Below, one piece after another: positions 1 to 5,878 of a stretch of DNA of 6,139 nucleotides. Position 1 is the first letter of the stretch, and each line of letters begins with the position of its first letter. Below the pieces are notes generated by a model. It saw only the letters and a program-made list of their open reading frames with translations, did no database searches and had not been told where the DNA came from. The stretch comes from Gemmatimonadota bacterium (GTDB lineage: Bacteria > Gemmatimonadota > Gemmatimonadetes > Longimicrobiales > RSA9): contig VEPF01000199.1 in the NCBI GenBank assembly GCA_012027055.1, forward strand, positions 1 to 6,139. Reading direction: 5' to 3'. The position numbers and the translations under genes were made by a program.

Positions 1-390
1 GAGCACTACACGCACCCGCGGAACACGGGCGCGCTCGAGGATGCGGATGCGCGTGCGCACCTCAACAATCCGACCTGCGGCGACGAAGTCTGGTTGATGC
101 TCAAGCTGGATGGCGACCGGATCACGGCGGCCCGCTTCGTCGGCGAGGGTTGTTCGATCTCGCAGTCATCGGTGTCGATGATGACGCAGTTGCTGGTGGG
201 GAAGAGCCGCGCCGAGGCGGCGGAACTGGCCCGCCGGTTCACGGCCCTGATGCACGGGGACCAGGAAGCGGTCCGCGACCGTAGTCTCGGGGACCTGCGG
301 GCCCTGGCCGGCGTGAGCAAGTTCCCGGTCCGGGTGAAGTGCGCGCTGCTCGGGTGGAACGCGCTGGCAGAGGCGTTGAAGCCGACCTGA
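1..390 (+). CDS. sufU: SufU-type Fe-S cluster assembly / sulfur-transfer protein (5' end missing)
   Basis: The reading frame is open from base 1, and the N-terminus (about 15 residues by comparison with B. subtilis SufU) lies outside the window; 129 codons are present. The visible start EHYTHPRNTG matches the HYxxPRNxG signature of the IscU/SufU/NifU-N family. Three conserved cysteines are present at window residues 26 (NPTCGD, with Asp28), 51 (GEGCSIS) and 114 (VRVKCALLGW). The 63-residue gap between the second and third Cys is the long spacing of SufU, which carries an insertion that IscU lacks. In Gram-positive-type SUF systems, SufU is a zinc protein that accepts persulfide from the cysteine desulfurase SufS and passes sulfur to the SufBCD scaffold in the cytoplasm. 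Its Cys-Asp-Cys-Cys zinc ligands are all here. SufS or SufB genes would be expected just upstream, outside the window. Family assignment is firm; an older scaffold annotation (IscU/NifU-like) is the alternative name. Confidence 0.93.
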   Translation, partial: EHYTHPRNTGALEDADARAHLNNPTCGDEVWLMLKLDGDRITAARFVGEGCSISQSSVSMMTQLLVGKSRAEAAELARRFTALMHGDQEAVRDRSLGDLRALAGVSKFPVRVKCALLGWNALAEALKPT

Positions 391-399
391 TTCGCCCGG

Positions 400-1644
400 T
401 CAGAATTCGTCGAGCAGGCGGTAGGTGCGGTCGCAGCGGAAGAGCGCGTCGACGACCGCGAGCTGCTCGGGCGCGTCGCTCCGCGCCAGACCGAGACCCA
501 CCGCGACACCGGCACTCAACTCTCCCACGAACAGCTGCGCGAATGCCGCGGCGCCCAGCTCCAGGTCGATGCGCACGGCCGCAGCGCCGGGCCGGCAGCT
601 CACGGTGCCGTGCGCGCAGGTCACCAGCCACGGCCCCTCGTTCTCCGGCAGCTCGGGGTCGAGCACCCGGAGCGTGAAGGTGCACGACGTCCTCCCGGAC
701 CAGGTGCGGCGTCCTTCCAGGGCGGCAGGCACGTTGAGCACGCGCAGCATGGGCCCGCAGATACGCCGGGCGGCCGGCGCCCAGAGCGTGCGCGCGGGGC
801 GGAACCCGGGCAGCCGCGGATCCGAGAGCAGCAGGTCGATCTGCTCCTCGGGCAACGCATCGTAACGGACGAGCGGCCACTGGTCCGCCTGCAGCGCGAT
901 CCAGCCGAGCAACTCGCGGTACGCCTCCGGGCTCTCCGCCACCAGCTCGCGGATGGTGAGCGTGCGCTCGGCCGGGCGCCGCTGCTTCCCGTATTTCACC
1001 AGCAGGTAGCCGGCCACTCCGCCGGAACCAGGCAGCACGTACAGGTAGCGCTCCGGACCGCCGAGGTGCTGTTCCCAGATGCGCTCGTTCCGCTCGATGA
1101 GCCCGTGGGAACGTTCCGCAACGCGCTGGTAACAGGCCGCCACCGCCGGCCGCAGGGCGGCATCGCCCAGCCGCACGCGCGTGGCCGTCCCGGGCGCGGG
1201 CAAAGTCTGCGGGCGAAAGCGGAAGCAATGCAGGGCCCCCGCCAATCCCCAGCCCAGACGGCGGTAGAAGTCCGGCCGGAAGGGATACAGCACGCTCACC
1301 ACGTCACCCCGGTCACGGCCCAGGCGCAGCCCCAGCCGGCACAGCTCGCTGGCCAGGCCCTGCCGGCGTGCCTCCGGCGCGACCGCGACCGCGGCCACGC
1401 CCAGCATGGGAAAGCGCGTGCCGTGCAGGTATTCGGTGAGCGAATACAGCCGGAGCGCGGCCGCCACACGCTCCTGTCGCGTCAGATACCAGGCGTCCTC
1501 GATGCCGCCGTAGGTGCCGCCGGCTTCGAGCTGCCTGATCCGCTGCTCCAGGGTCTTTTCCCCCGGGAACGCGTGACACCAGAGCTCGGCGAGGCGAGGG
1601 ATGTCGCGGCGCGTCGCGCGCGTGAGGTCGTGGCTGTCGGGCAT
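400..1644 (-). CDS. Eis-like GNAT N-acetyltransferase with C-terminal SCP2-like domain
   Basis: This 414-residue protein has the length and layout of the Eis family (COG4552): an N-terminal GNAT domain (about 5-140), a second GNAT-like domain (about 150-290) and an SCP2-like domain (about 300-414). The acetyl-CoA site is VAAVAVAPEARRQGLA (83-98), containing the RxxGxA pyrophosphate loop (93-98). Tyr127 in DFYRRLGWG aligns with the catalytic Tyr126 of Mycobacterium tuberculosis Eis. The chain ends in Phe, as in Eis, where the C-terminal Phe carboxylate acts as the general base. Family members transfer acetyl from acetyl-CoA to amines, including aminoglycosides and protein lysines; the substrate here cannot be told from sequence. 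The ATG at 1644 places the fold's first strand (LTRATRRDIPRLAELW) correctly, but no good Shine-Dalgarno precedes it. Its tail faces sufU across 9 bp. The upstream region is shared with the divergent thiolase. Confidence 0.88.
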   Translation of the reverse strand: MPDSHDLTRATRRDIPRLAELWCHAFPGEKTLEQRIRQLEAGGTYGGIEDAWYLTRQERVAAALRLYSLTEYLHGTRFPMLGVAAVAVAPEARRQGLASELCRLGLRLGRDRGDVVSVLYPFRPDFYRRLGWGLAGALHCFRFRPQTLPAPGTATRVRLGDAALRPAVAACYQRVAERSHGLIERNERIWEQHLGGPERYLYVLPGSGGVAGYLLVKYGKQRRPAERTLTIRELVAESPEAYRELLGWIALQADQWPLVRYDALPEEQIDLLLSDPRLPGFRPARTLWAPAARRICGPMLRVLNVPAALEGRRTWSGRTSCTFTLRVLDPELPENEGPWLVTCAHGTVSCRPGAAAVRIDLELGAAAFAQLFVGELSAGVAVGLGLARSDAPEQLAVVDALFRCDRTYRLLDEF

Positions 1645-1704
1645 GCGGCATCATGCGGAACGGCCGCGCCGGCAGCAAGGCGCCGGGCGGGGCGCGCGCG
1701 GCGC

Positions 1705-1760
1705 GCAAGGGCCGAGGGCCCTGAACCAAGGGCCAGGTGCCAAGGGCCCAGCGCCAAGAA
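1705..1760 (+). repeat. Imperfect 7-bp tandem repeat array, about 8 units (CCAAGGG-like)
   Basis: Reading in sevens from 1705 gives GCAAGGG, CCGAGGG, CCCTGAA, CCAAGGG, CCAGGTG, CCAAGGG, CCCAGCG and CCAAGAA. Most units fit a CCAAGGG-like consensus, with the CC at positions 1-2 kept in seven of eight units. The pattern stops in the following GC-rich sequence. A 7-bp period is not a codon period, and no open frame here looks coding. Short tandem heptamer repeats (STRRs) are known from intergenic regions of cyanobacteria and occur in other genomes; whether this array belongs to a dispersed family here needs the whole genome. Confidence 0.75.
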
Positions 1761-1821
1761 ACGGCCACTGCGTCCCGGGAGGTACGCCATCGCGGGGCCG
1801 GGGCGTGGCGGCCGGCGCCTG

Positions 1822-1860
1822 AGTTGCCATATGTATACCTTGCAGCTGCACCATTTCACC
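1822..1860. promoter_or_regulatory. AT-rich patch, candidate divergent promoter elements
   Basis: This is the only AT-rich stretch in the divergent intergenic region. It holds CATATGTATACC, giving a -10-like TATACC on the plus strand (1834-1839) and TATACA on the minus strand (complement of 1832-1837). A perfect 10-bp palindrome, TGCAGCTGCA, follows at 1841-1850 and could be a regulator site. No good -35 hexamer sits at the usual 16-18 bp spacing on either strand, so the promoter call rests on position and base composition only. Confidence 0.25.
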
Positions 1861-1895
1861 CTCTTGGCGCCTGGTGCTAGGCACTTGGCCCTTTC
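1861..1895 (-). repeat. Second 7-bp repeat array, 5 units, inverted relative to the first
   Basis: On the plus strand the units are CTCTTGG, CGCCTGG, TGCTAGG, CACTTGG and CCCTTTC, so the minus strand reads as CCAAGxx-type heptamers like those at 1705-1760. Bases 1863-1893, when reverse complemented, align without gaps to 1728-1758 with 25 of 31 identities. The two copies thus form an imperfect inverted repeat with 104 bases between the arms. The array ends about 20 bases before the thiolase start codon, so it probably lies in the leader of that mRNA or just upstream of it. Confidence 0.75.
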
Positions 1896-1915
1896 AACGC
1901 TGGAGCCGAACAACC

Positions 1916-3193
1916 ATGACCCGGGTCGCGGTGGTTGCCGGTTGCCGCACGCCGTTCGCACGTGCGGGGAGTGCGTTTGAAGCGATGAGTCCGGTCGAGC
2001 TGGGGACCGTGGCGGTCCGGGAGCTGCTGCAACGCAGCGGCGTCGCCTCCCGCGAGATCGACGAAGTGGTGTTCGGCATGGTGGTGCCGTCGCTGCAGGC
2101 GCCCAACGTGGCGCGCGAAGTAGCGCTGGCCGCCGGGGTGCCGGCCGCGGCGCCGGCATTCACGGTCGGACGGGCGTGCGCGTCATCCGGCCAGGCGATC
2201 ACGTCGGGGGCAGAGAGCATTGAGCGCGGCTACTCTCACGCGGTGATCGCGGGCGGAGTCGAGGTGCTCTCGGACGTCCCGATGCTGCTCTCCCGGCGCC
2301 TGCGGAACGCGTTGCTGGCCGCGTCGAAGGCCCGGAGCCTGGGGGCGCGCGCCCGGGCGCTGGCGGGCATCCGGCCGCGCGACCTGGCGCCCACGGTCCC
2401 CGCCATCGCGGAACCGTCCACGGGCGAGTCGATGGGGGAAAGCGCCGAGCGGATGGCGAAGGAGAACGGGATCGGGCGCGAGGCCCAGGACCGTTGGGCG
2501 CTGCGCTCGCACCAGCTGGCGGCCCAGGGTACGGCGGACGGGCGGCTGCAGGCGGAGATCGTCCCCGCGTTCGTGCCGCCCACGTACGAGCAGGTGCTCG
2601 CTCACGACAACGGGATTCGCACCGACACCTCGCTCGAGAAGCTGGCCCAGCTGAAACCGGTTTTCGACCGGCGGTACGGCTCGGTGACCGCCGGTAACTC
2701 GTCGCCGCTCACGGACGGAGCGGCCGCGGTGCTGCTCATGAGCGAGGTGAAGGCGAAGGCCCTGGGGCTGGAGCCGCTCGGCTACATCCGGAGCTGGGCA
2801 TATGCCGCGCTCGAGCCGGCCGACCAGCTGTTGCAGGGACCGGCCTACGCCACTCCGATCGCCCTGGAGCGAGCGGGCGTCGACATGCGCGACATCGAGC
2901 TGTGGGAGATGCACGAAGCCTTCGCCGCCCAGGTGCTCAGCAACCTGCAGGCGCTGGACTCGGATAGGTTCGCGCGCGAGCGGCTGAACCGCGCGGCGAA
3001 GGTCGGGATCCTGGCCGAGGACCGCATCAACGTGCTGGGCGGCAGCATCGCGATCGGCCATCCGTTCGGTGCCACCGGCGCCCGCCTGGTCATCACGCTG
3101 CTCAACGAACTGCGCCGCCGCGGCCAGGGTCTCGGCCTGGTCACGGTGTGTGCTGCGGGCGCGCTGGGGTTCGCGCTGGTGCTGGAGCGCTGA
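1916..3193 (+). CDS. fadI: 3-ketoacyl-CoA thiolase (acetyl-CoA C-acyltransferase), FadI / trifunctional-beta type
   Basis: The 425-residue protein follows the FadI pattern along its whole length: RTPFAR near the N-terminus, APNxARE, RACASS with the acyl-accepting Cys88, STGESMGESAERMAK, AxNSSPLTDGAAAV, EMHEAFAAQ with His333, GGSIAIGHPFGATGAR with His382, and VCAAGALG with the second catalytic Cys412. The HEAF form of the third motif, rather than the NEAF of most thiolases, marks the trifunctional-enzyme beta/FadI class. The enzyme cleaves 3-ketoacyl-CoA with CoA to acetyl-CoA and a shortened acyl-CoA, the last beta-oxidation step, in the cytoplasm, normally in complex with a FadJ-type alpha subunit. 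No such partner is in the window. The ATG at 1916 is chosen because GGAG (1902-1905) lies 10 bases upstream and the protein then begins with the usual first strand (TRVAVVAGCRTPF); the GTG at 1874 lies in repeats. Confidence 0.93.
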   Translation: MTRVAVVAGCRTPFARAGSAFEAMSPVELGTVAVRELLQRSGVASREIDEVVFGMVVPSLQAPNVAREVALAAGVPAAAPAFTVGRACASSGQAITSGAESIERGYSHAVIAGGVEVLSDVPMLLSRRLRNALLAASKARSLGARARALAGIRPRDLAPTVPAIAEPSTGESMGESAERMAKENGIGREAQDRWALRSHQLAAQGTADGRLQAEIVPAFVPPTYEQVLAHDNGIRTDTSLEKLAQLKPVFDRRYGSVTAGNSSPLTDGAAAVLLMSEVKAKALGLEPLGYIRSWAYAALEPADQLLQGPAYATPIALERAGVDMRDIELWEMHEAFAAQVLSNLQALDSDRFARERLNRAAKVGILAEDRINVLGGSIAIGHPFGATGARLVITLLNELRRRGQGLGLVTVCAAGALGFALVLER

Positions 3194-3198
3194 GCCGG

Positions 3199-4854
3199 CT
3201 ACCGGTCCGCGCGCTGGTAGACGACGTCGCCTGCGACGATGGTGTAGTCCACGCTCGCCGTCCGGATCGCCGCCGGCTCCAGGGTCAGCAGATTCCGGGA
3301 GAGCACCACCAGGTCGGCCAGCATCCCAGGCTCGAGCTTTCCGAGCCGATCCTCGAGGAAGGCCGCGTAGGCACCGTCCGCGGTGTAGGCGCGGAGCGCC
3401 GCGTCCAGCGGGATCTTCTGCTCGGGGACCCAGCCGTCCGGGTTCGCCCCATCGATCGTCTGCCGGGTCACGGCCGCATGCAGCCCCAGGATCGGGTTCA
3501 GCGGTGCCACGGTCCAGTCGCTGCCGAAGGCGAGCCGCGCGTGCGCGTCCAGCAGCGAACGGAAGGCGTACGTGGTGCGGATCCGCTCCGGACCGACGCG
3601 TTTCTCCGCCCAGCGTCCATCGTCCGCGGCGTGGTACGGCTGCATCGAGGCGATGACCTGCTGCGTGGCGAAGCGCGGGATGGCCGCGGCCGTGAGGTGC
3701 TGCGCGTGCTCGATCCGGAAGCGGCGATCCCGGTCACCATTGGCGGCCGCCGCGTCCGCGAACGCATCCAGCAACCAGTCGTTGGCCCGGTCGCCGATGG
3801 CGTGCACCACCACCTGGAGACCCGCCGCATCCGCGGCCTGGATCTGGGCCCGCAGCTCAGCCGTGTCCGTCACCATCAGGCCGGACGTCTCGGGCGCATC
3901 CTGGTAAGGCTGGTGGAACCAGGCCGTGGTCGAGCCCAGGGAGCCGTCCACGAAGCCCTTGACCCCGCCCCAGCGGAGCCGGTCGTCACCCCGTCCATGT
4001 TCTTTCACGAACGCAGCGAGCTGCTTCCAGGTAGCCACGGGAACGAACGCATAGACCCGCACCCGGAGCGAATCGCGGCTCCGCGCCCGCCGGTAGGTCT
4101 CGAGATCCGCCCAGCTGCCCATGTCCTCGATCATGGTCACGCCGTGAGACAGCGCATGGGCCTGCGCCCGCTGCAGCGCTTCGTCCCGTTCCGCCGCGCT
4201 CGGCGCCGGGATGTGACGGCCGACCAGCCACATCGCTTCATCCTTGAGTACCCCGGTCGGCACCCCGGTCGCGGGGTCCCGCACGATGGTGCCGCCCGGC
4301 GGGTCGGGAGTCGCGGCCGTGATCCCGGCAAGGCGCAGTGCAACCGTGTTCACGACCGCCATGTGACCGTCCAACCGGCTCACGCTCACCGGATGATCGC
4401 CCGCGACCGAATCGATCCACTCCCGCCGCGGCAGCGGCGCACCCGGCCAGAGCTCGTGGTCCCAGTTGCCGCCCGTGATCCAGCGGCCGGCCGGGAGTCC
4501 ACGCGCGAAAGCCGCGATGCGCCGCGTGAATTCGGCCGGCGTGGCGGCGTCCCGGAGGTCCACGCTGGCGAGCTGGAACCCGCCATCCATGAAGTGCGTG
4601 TGCGAATCGATGAAACCGGGCACGACCAGCCGCCCGGCCAGATCGATCTCGCGCGTGCGGGGCCCCCGGTACCGGCGCGCTTCCCGCGCGCTGCCGGCCA
4701 GAATGATCCGGCCGTCCCGAATCGCGACGGCGCCAGGTGTCCCGTCGGCCGCACCCGTCCAGACCACTCCGTTCACCAACAGCAGGTCCGCCGGCTGGCG
4801 GTCCTCCGCACAACCGCACACAACGACCAGTGCCAACAGCATCACCCGCTTCAT
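3199..4854 (-). CDS. Exported YtcJ-type amidohydrolase (Amidohydro_3), predicted lipoprotein
   Basis: The ATG at 4854 gives 551 residues, normal for YtcJ/NfdA-type amidohydrolases. It is preceded closely by GAGAGGA (complement of 4858-4864). The N-terminus MKRVMLLALVVVCGC is a short lipoprotein signal with Cys15 as the likely lipidated residue, so the enzyme should be membrane-anchored outside the cytoplasm. Metal-site motifs appear in order: IDSHTH (His85, His87), GGVKGFVDGSLGS (Lys299, probable carboxylated lysine), VVHAIGDRAND (His351), RIEHAQHL (His383) and FGSDW (Asp446). The C-terminal LEPGMLADLVVLSRN (507-521) is the usual strand completing the beta-sandwich domain formed with residues about 20-75. 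The family hydrolyses amide or related C-N bonds with one or two metals; the substrate is unknown. An open extension to 5106 is upstream read-through. The tail faces the thiolase with only 5 bp between stops. Confidence 0.9.
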   Translation of the reverse strand: MKRVMLLALVVVCGCAEDRQPADLLLVNGVVWTGAADGTPGAVAIRDGRIILAGSAREARRYRGPRTREIDLAGRLVVPGFIDSHTHFMDGGFQLASVDLRDAATPAEFTRRIAAFARGLPAGRWITGGNWDHELWPGAPLPRREWIDSVAGDHPVSVSRLDGHMAVVNTVALRLAGITAATPDPPGGTIVRDPATGVPTGVLKDEAMWLVGRHIPAPSAAERDEALQRAQAHALSHGVTMIEDMGSWADLETYRRARSRDSLRVRVYAFVPVATWKQLAAFVKEHGRGDDRLRWGGVKGFVDGSLGSTTAWFHQPYQDAPETSGLMVTDTAELRAQIQAADAAGLQVVVHAIGDRANDWLLDAFADAAAANGDRDRRFRIEHAQHLTAAAIPRFATQQVIASMQPYHAADDGRWAEKRVGPERIRTTYAFRSLLDAHARLAFGSDWTVAPLNPILGLHAAVTRQTIDGANPDGWVPEQKIPLDAALRAYTADGAYAAFLEDRLGKLEPGMLADLVVLSRNLLTLEPAAIRTASVDYTIVAGDVVYQRADR

Positions 4855-4940
4855 GGGTCCTCTCGTGTGCTGAAGCAGTGCCGAACTCCCGGCGATCATC
4901 AGCGGCTGGAACCGGCCCGGCCCATTCTTTCTCATGGCCA

Positions 4941-4967
4941 GGAACTTTTTGACACAAGCCGCCCCTA
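4941..4967 (+). promoter_or_regulatory. Possible ECF sigma-factor promoter (GGAAC-N16-CCCCTA)
   Basis: GGAAC at 4941-4945, followed by a short T run, is the typical -35 element of ECF-sigma promoters. Exactly 16 bases later comes CCCCTA (4962-4967), which matches four of six positions of the CGTCTA-type -10 element of some ECF groups. Transcription would start near 4972-4976 and run rightwards to the terminator at 5317-5351. A perfect TTGACA at 4949-4954 overlaps, but its best -10-like hexamer (TATGAA at 4966) is only 11 bp away, too close for a housekeeping promoter. Confidence 0.3.
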
Positions 4968-5108
4968 TGAATCGTTGTCTTGGTGCGCGCAACTCCCGCT
5001 TCCTGCGGCGGTTCGACGGCAGCGGAGAGTCGGGCACGCGATCTGCGTACGGATAATTGCCAGGACGGCGCTTGGGCCGGCCGCGCGGTACGCAGCCACC
5101 ATCCAATC

Positions 5109-5114
5109 AGGAGG
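5109..5114 (+). promoter_or_regulatory. Perfect Shine-Dalgarno AGGAGG of the small membrane peptide
   Basis: AGGAGG is a full complement to the 16S anti-Shine-Dalgarno core. It falls inside the longer open frame that begins at TTG 5057, which argues against that start. The in-frame codon at the ideal distance is ATC (5120-5122, 5 bases after the site). The nearest standard initiation codon is TTG at 5129, 14 bases after it. Confidence 0.6.
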
Positions 5115-5128
5115 CCGTTATCCGCACC

Positions 5129-5278
5129 TTGAGTGTCAGCATTCTGGCCGTTGCCGCGATCGCGGCGAGCCTCATTCTCGCGCGGACCCGCGAGGATGAA
5201 TACCGGGATCTGCCCAATGCGGGCGAGAACCAGCCGGTGAAACTCCCCCTGGATGCGATCAGGGAGGCAGGTCTGTAG
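5129..5278 (+). CDS. Small single-pass membrane peptide, unknown function, start codon uncertain
   Basis: The frame encodes about 49-52 residues: a hydrophobic stretch (LSVSILAVAAIAASLILA) followed by an Arg and a charged, Pro-containing tail (RTREDEYRDLPNAGENQPV onwards) ending in IREAGL. This looks like an N-terminal membrane anchor or uncleaved signal with a short soluble tail; I recognise no family. Coding potential is supported by mostly G/C third positions, the perfect AGGAGG upstream and a strong terminator 38 bases after the stop. The start is unresolved: TTG 5129 is a legal codon but far from the ribosome binding site, ATC 5120 is at the right distance but very rare as an initiator, and TTG 5057 has no ribosome binding site. 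A sequencing error turning ATG into ATC at 5122 would explain everything. It appears to be a single-gene unit, divergent from the amidohydrolase and convergent with the NTF2-like gene. Confidence 0.5.
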   Translation: MSVSILAVAAIAASLILARTREDEYRDLPNAGENQPVKLPLDAIREAGL

Positions 5279-5316
5279 ACCTCGCAGGCTCGCTTTACGG
5301 TCGCTCCTTCGACCAG

Positions 5317-5351
5317 GGCGCGCCCGCTCGCCTGAGCGGGCGCGCCTTTTT
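5317..5351 (+). terminator. Intrinsic terminator after the small peptide gene
   Basis: A perfect 13-bp stem, GGCGCGCCCGCTC (5317-5329) paired with GAGCGGGCGCGCC (5334-5346), closes a 4-base loop (GCCT) and is followed directly by five Ts (5347-5351). This is a textbook rho-independent terminator for rightward transcription. Read leftwards, the same hairpin lacks a U tract, so it would end the convergent NTF2-like transcript poorly, although the hairpin could still protect its 3' end. Confidence 0.92.
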
Positions 5352-5362
5352 CGGGCACCTGC

Positions 5363-5878
5363 CTACTTAGCCGCCGCCGAGCTGTGGTCGTGAATGATGC
5401 GCCACGTGTGCGGTGCGGTGCGCTGCAGGATCAGGGTGAACCAGCCAGACCCCTCGGTCGTGCCGGTGCCGGGCGTCAGCAGCACGTAGCGGCCAAGCGC
5501 GAGCGCGTGCCCGGCGCCGAGCGGTCGCACGGCGATGTCCTCGAAGCGCAGGTGCTGAGCGGGCGTGCCGGTGCGCCAGTAGCTGGCGCGATAGCGGGCA
5601 CGGATCTCCGCCACGCCGTGGGTAATGCTGGAGCCGACGAATGCGGTCGAAGGGGCATCCAGGTAGTCATCGAGGAATCCCTCGAGGTCGCCGGCGTTCC
5701 AGGACCGGGCGGATGCCTCGAGCATGGCGCGGATCTCGGCGGCCGTGTCGCCTGCCGGCGGCGCGGGCTGGCGGGCGACGCAGCCGGCGAGCAGCAGGGC
5801 GCCGACCGCGAGCGCTCTCAGCTCAAGAGAAGTGTGCGCGGTTCTTCTCGATGTAGCTGGTCCACTCGGGCGGCACAT
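5363..5878 (-). CDS. NTF2/SnoaL-like (DUF4440-type) domain lipoprotein
   Basis: The core (AEIRAMLEASARSWNAGDLEGF, then about 90 residues to the C-terminus) matches the SnoaL/DUF4440-type NTF2 fold: an N-terminal helix with the WNAGDLEGFLDDY signature, the ITHGVAEIRARY segment, and the closing WFTLILQRTAPHTWRIIHDHSS strands. Members are cone-shaped domains that bind small ligands or act as minor enzymes; no specific activity can be assigned. A lipoprotein signal precedes it (RALAVGALLLAGC). The only ATG giving that signal is at 5878, which yields 171 residues with Cys33 lipidated, an unusually long N-region and a 56-base overlap with the ferredoxin gene. A CTG at 5821, overlapping the ferredoxin stop, would give an ideal signal (MRALAVGALLLAGC) and 152 residues. 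Expression is probably coupled to the ferredoxin gene upstream on the same strand. Confidence 0.75.
   Translation of the reverse strand: MCRPSGPATSRRTAHTSLELRALAVGALLLAGCVARQPAPPAGDTAAEIRAMLEASARSWNAGDLEGFLDDYLDAPSTAFVGSSITHGVAEIRARYRASYWRTGTPAQHLRFEDIAVRPLGAGHALALGRYVLLTPGTGTTEGSGWFTLILQRTAPHTWRIIHDHSSAAAK

Larger units (their letters stand above)
1645..1915. other. Divergent intergenic region between acetyltransferase and thiolase
   Basis: These 271 bases separate two divergently transcribed genes, so they should hold both promoters. The left part (1645-1705) is extremely GC-rich, including a run of alternating G and C around 1690-1706. Next come a heptamer repeat array (1705-1760), a GC-rich spacer, an AT-rich patch (about 1822-1860) and a second heptamer array in the opposite orientation (1861-1895). 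I found no ORF with convincing codon use. A GTG at 1874, in frame with the thiolase, lies inside the second repeat array and is unlikely to be used. Confidence 0.7.
4855..5128. other. Intergenic region upstream of the amidohydrolase and the small peptide
   Basis: This gap lies between the divergent amidohydrolase and the small plus-strand ORF. It holds the amidohydrolase ribosome binding site (4858-4864, minus), a possible ECF-type promoter reading right (4941-4967), and the AGGAGG at 5109-5114. A 29-codon frame from ATG 4967 to TAA 5054-5056 exists but has no ribosome binding site. No clear promoter for the amidohydrolase was found on the minus strand. Confidence 0.6.

Noticed and set aside
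1728..1893. Inverted repeat as the ends of a small transposable element (MITE)
   Set aside because: The arms are parts of 7-bp repeat arrays, no target-site duplication is visible outside them, and the arms do not end sharply.
610..1980. Open frame of 456 codons on the plus strand across the acetyltransferase
   Set aside because: Antisense shadow of the Eis-like gene; low-complexity Arg/Gly/Gln-rich translation, and it runs through the intergenic repeats.
4967..5056. 29-codon ORF from ATG 4967 to TAA
   Set aside because: No Shine-Dalgarno, no recognisable motif, and the ATG lies at or before the transcription start predicted for the nearby promoter.
5052..5057. GATAAT as a sigma-70 -10 box for the small peptide gene
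   Set aside because: No -35-like hexamer lies 16-18 bp upstream (5028-5036 is GC-rich and unlike TTGACA).
4855..5106. N-terminal extension of the amidohydrolase (84 extra codons to 5106)
   Set aside because: It would bury the lipoprotein signal peptide and the ribosome binding site at 4858-4864 inside the protein; the extension shows no domain.
3148..5199. Open frame of 683 codons on the plus strand across the amidohydrolase
   Set aside because: It is antisense to a gene with a complete amidohydrolase metal site and signal peptide. Its translation is Arg/Pro/His-rich without motifs, as expected when high GC removes stop codons from the opposite strand.
5265..5280. Small inverted repeat AGGTC/GACCT around the small ORF stop codon
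   Set aside because: Only a 5-bp stem with no T tract; the strong terminator lies further downstream.
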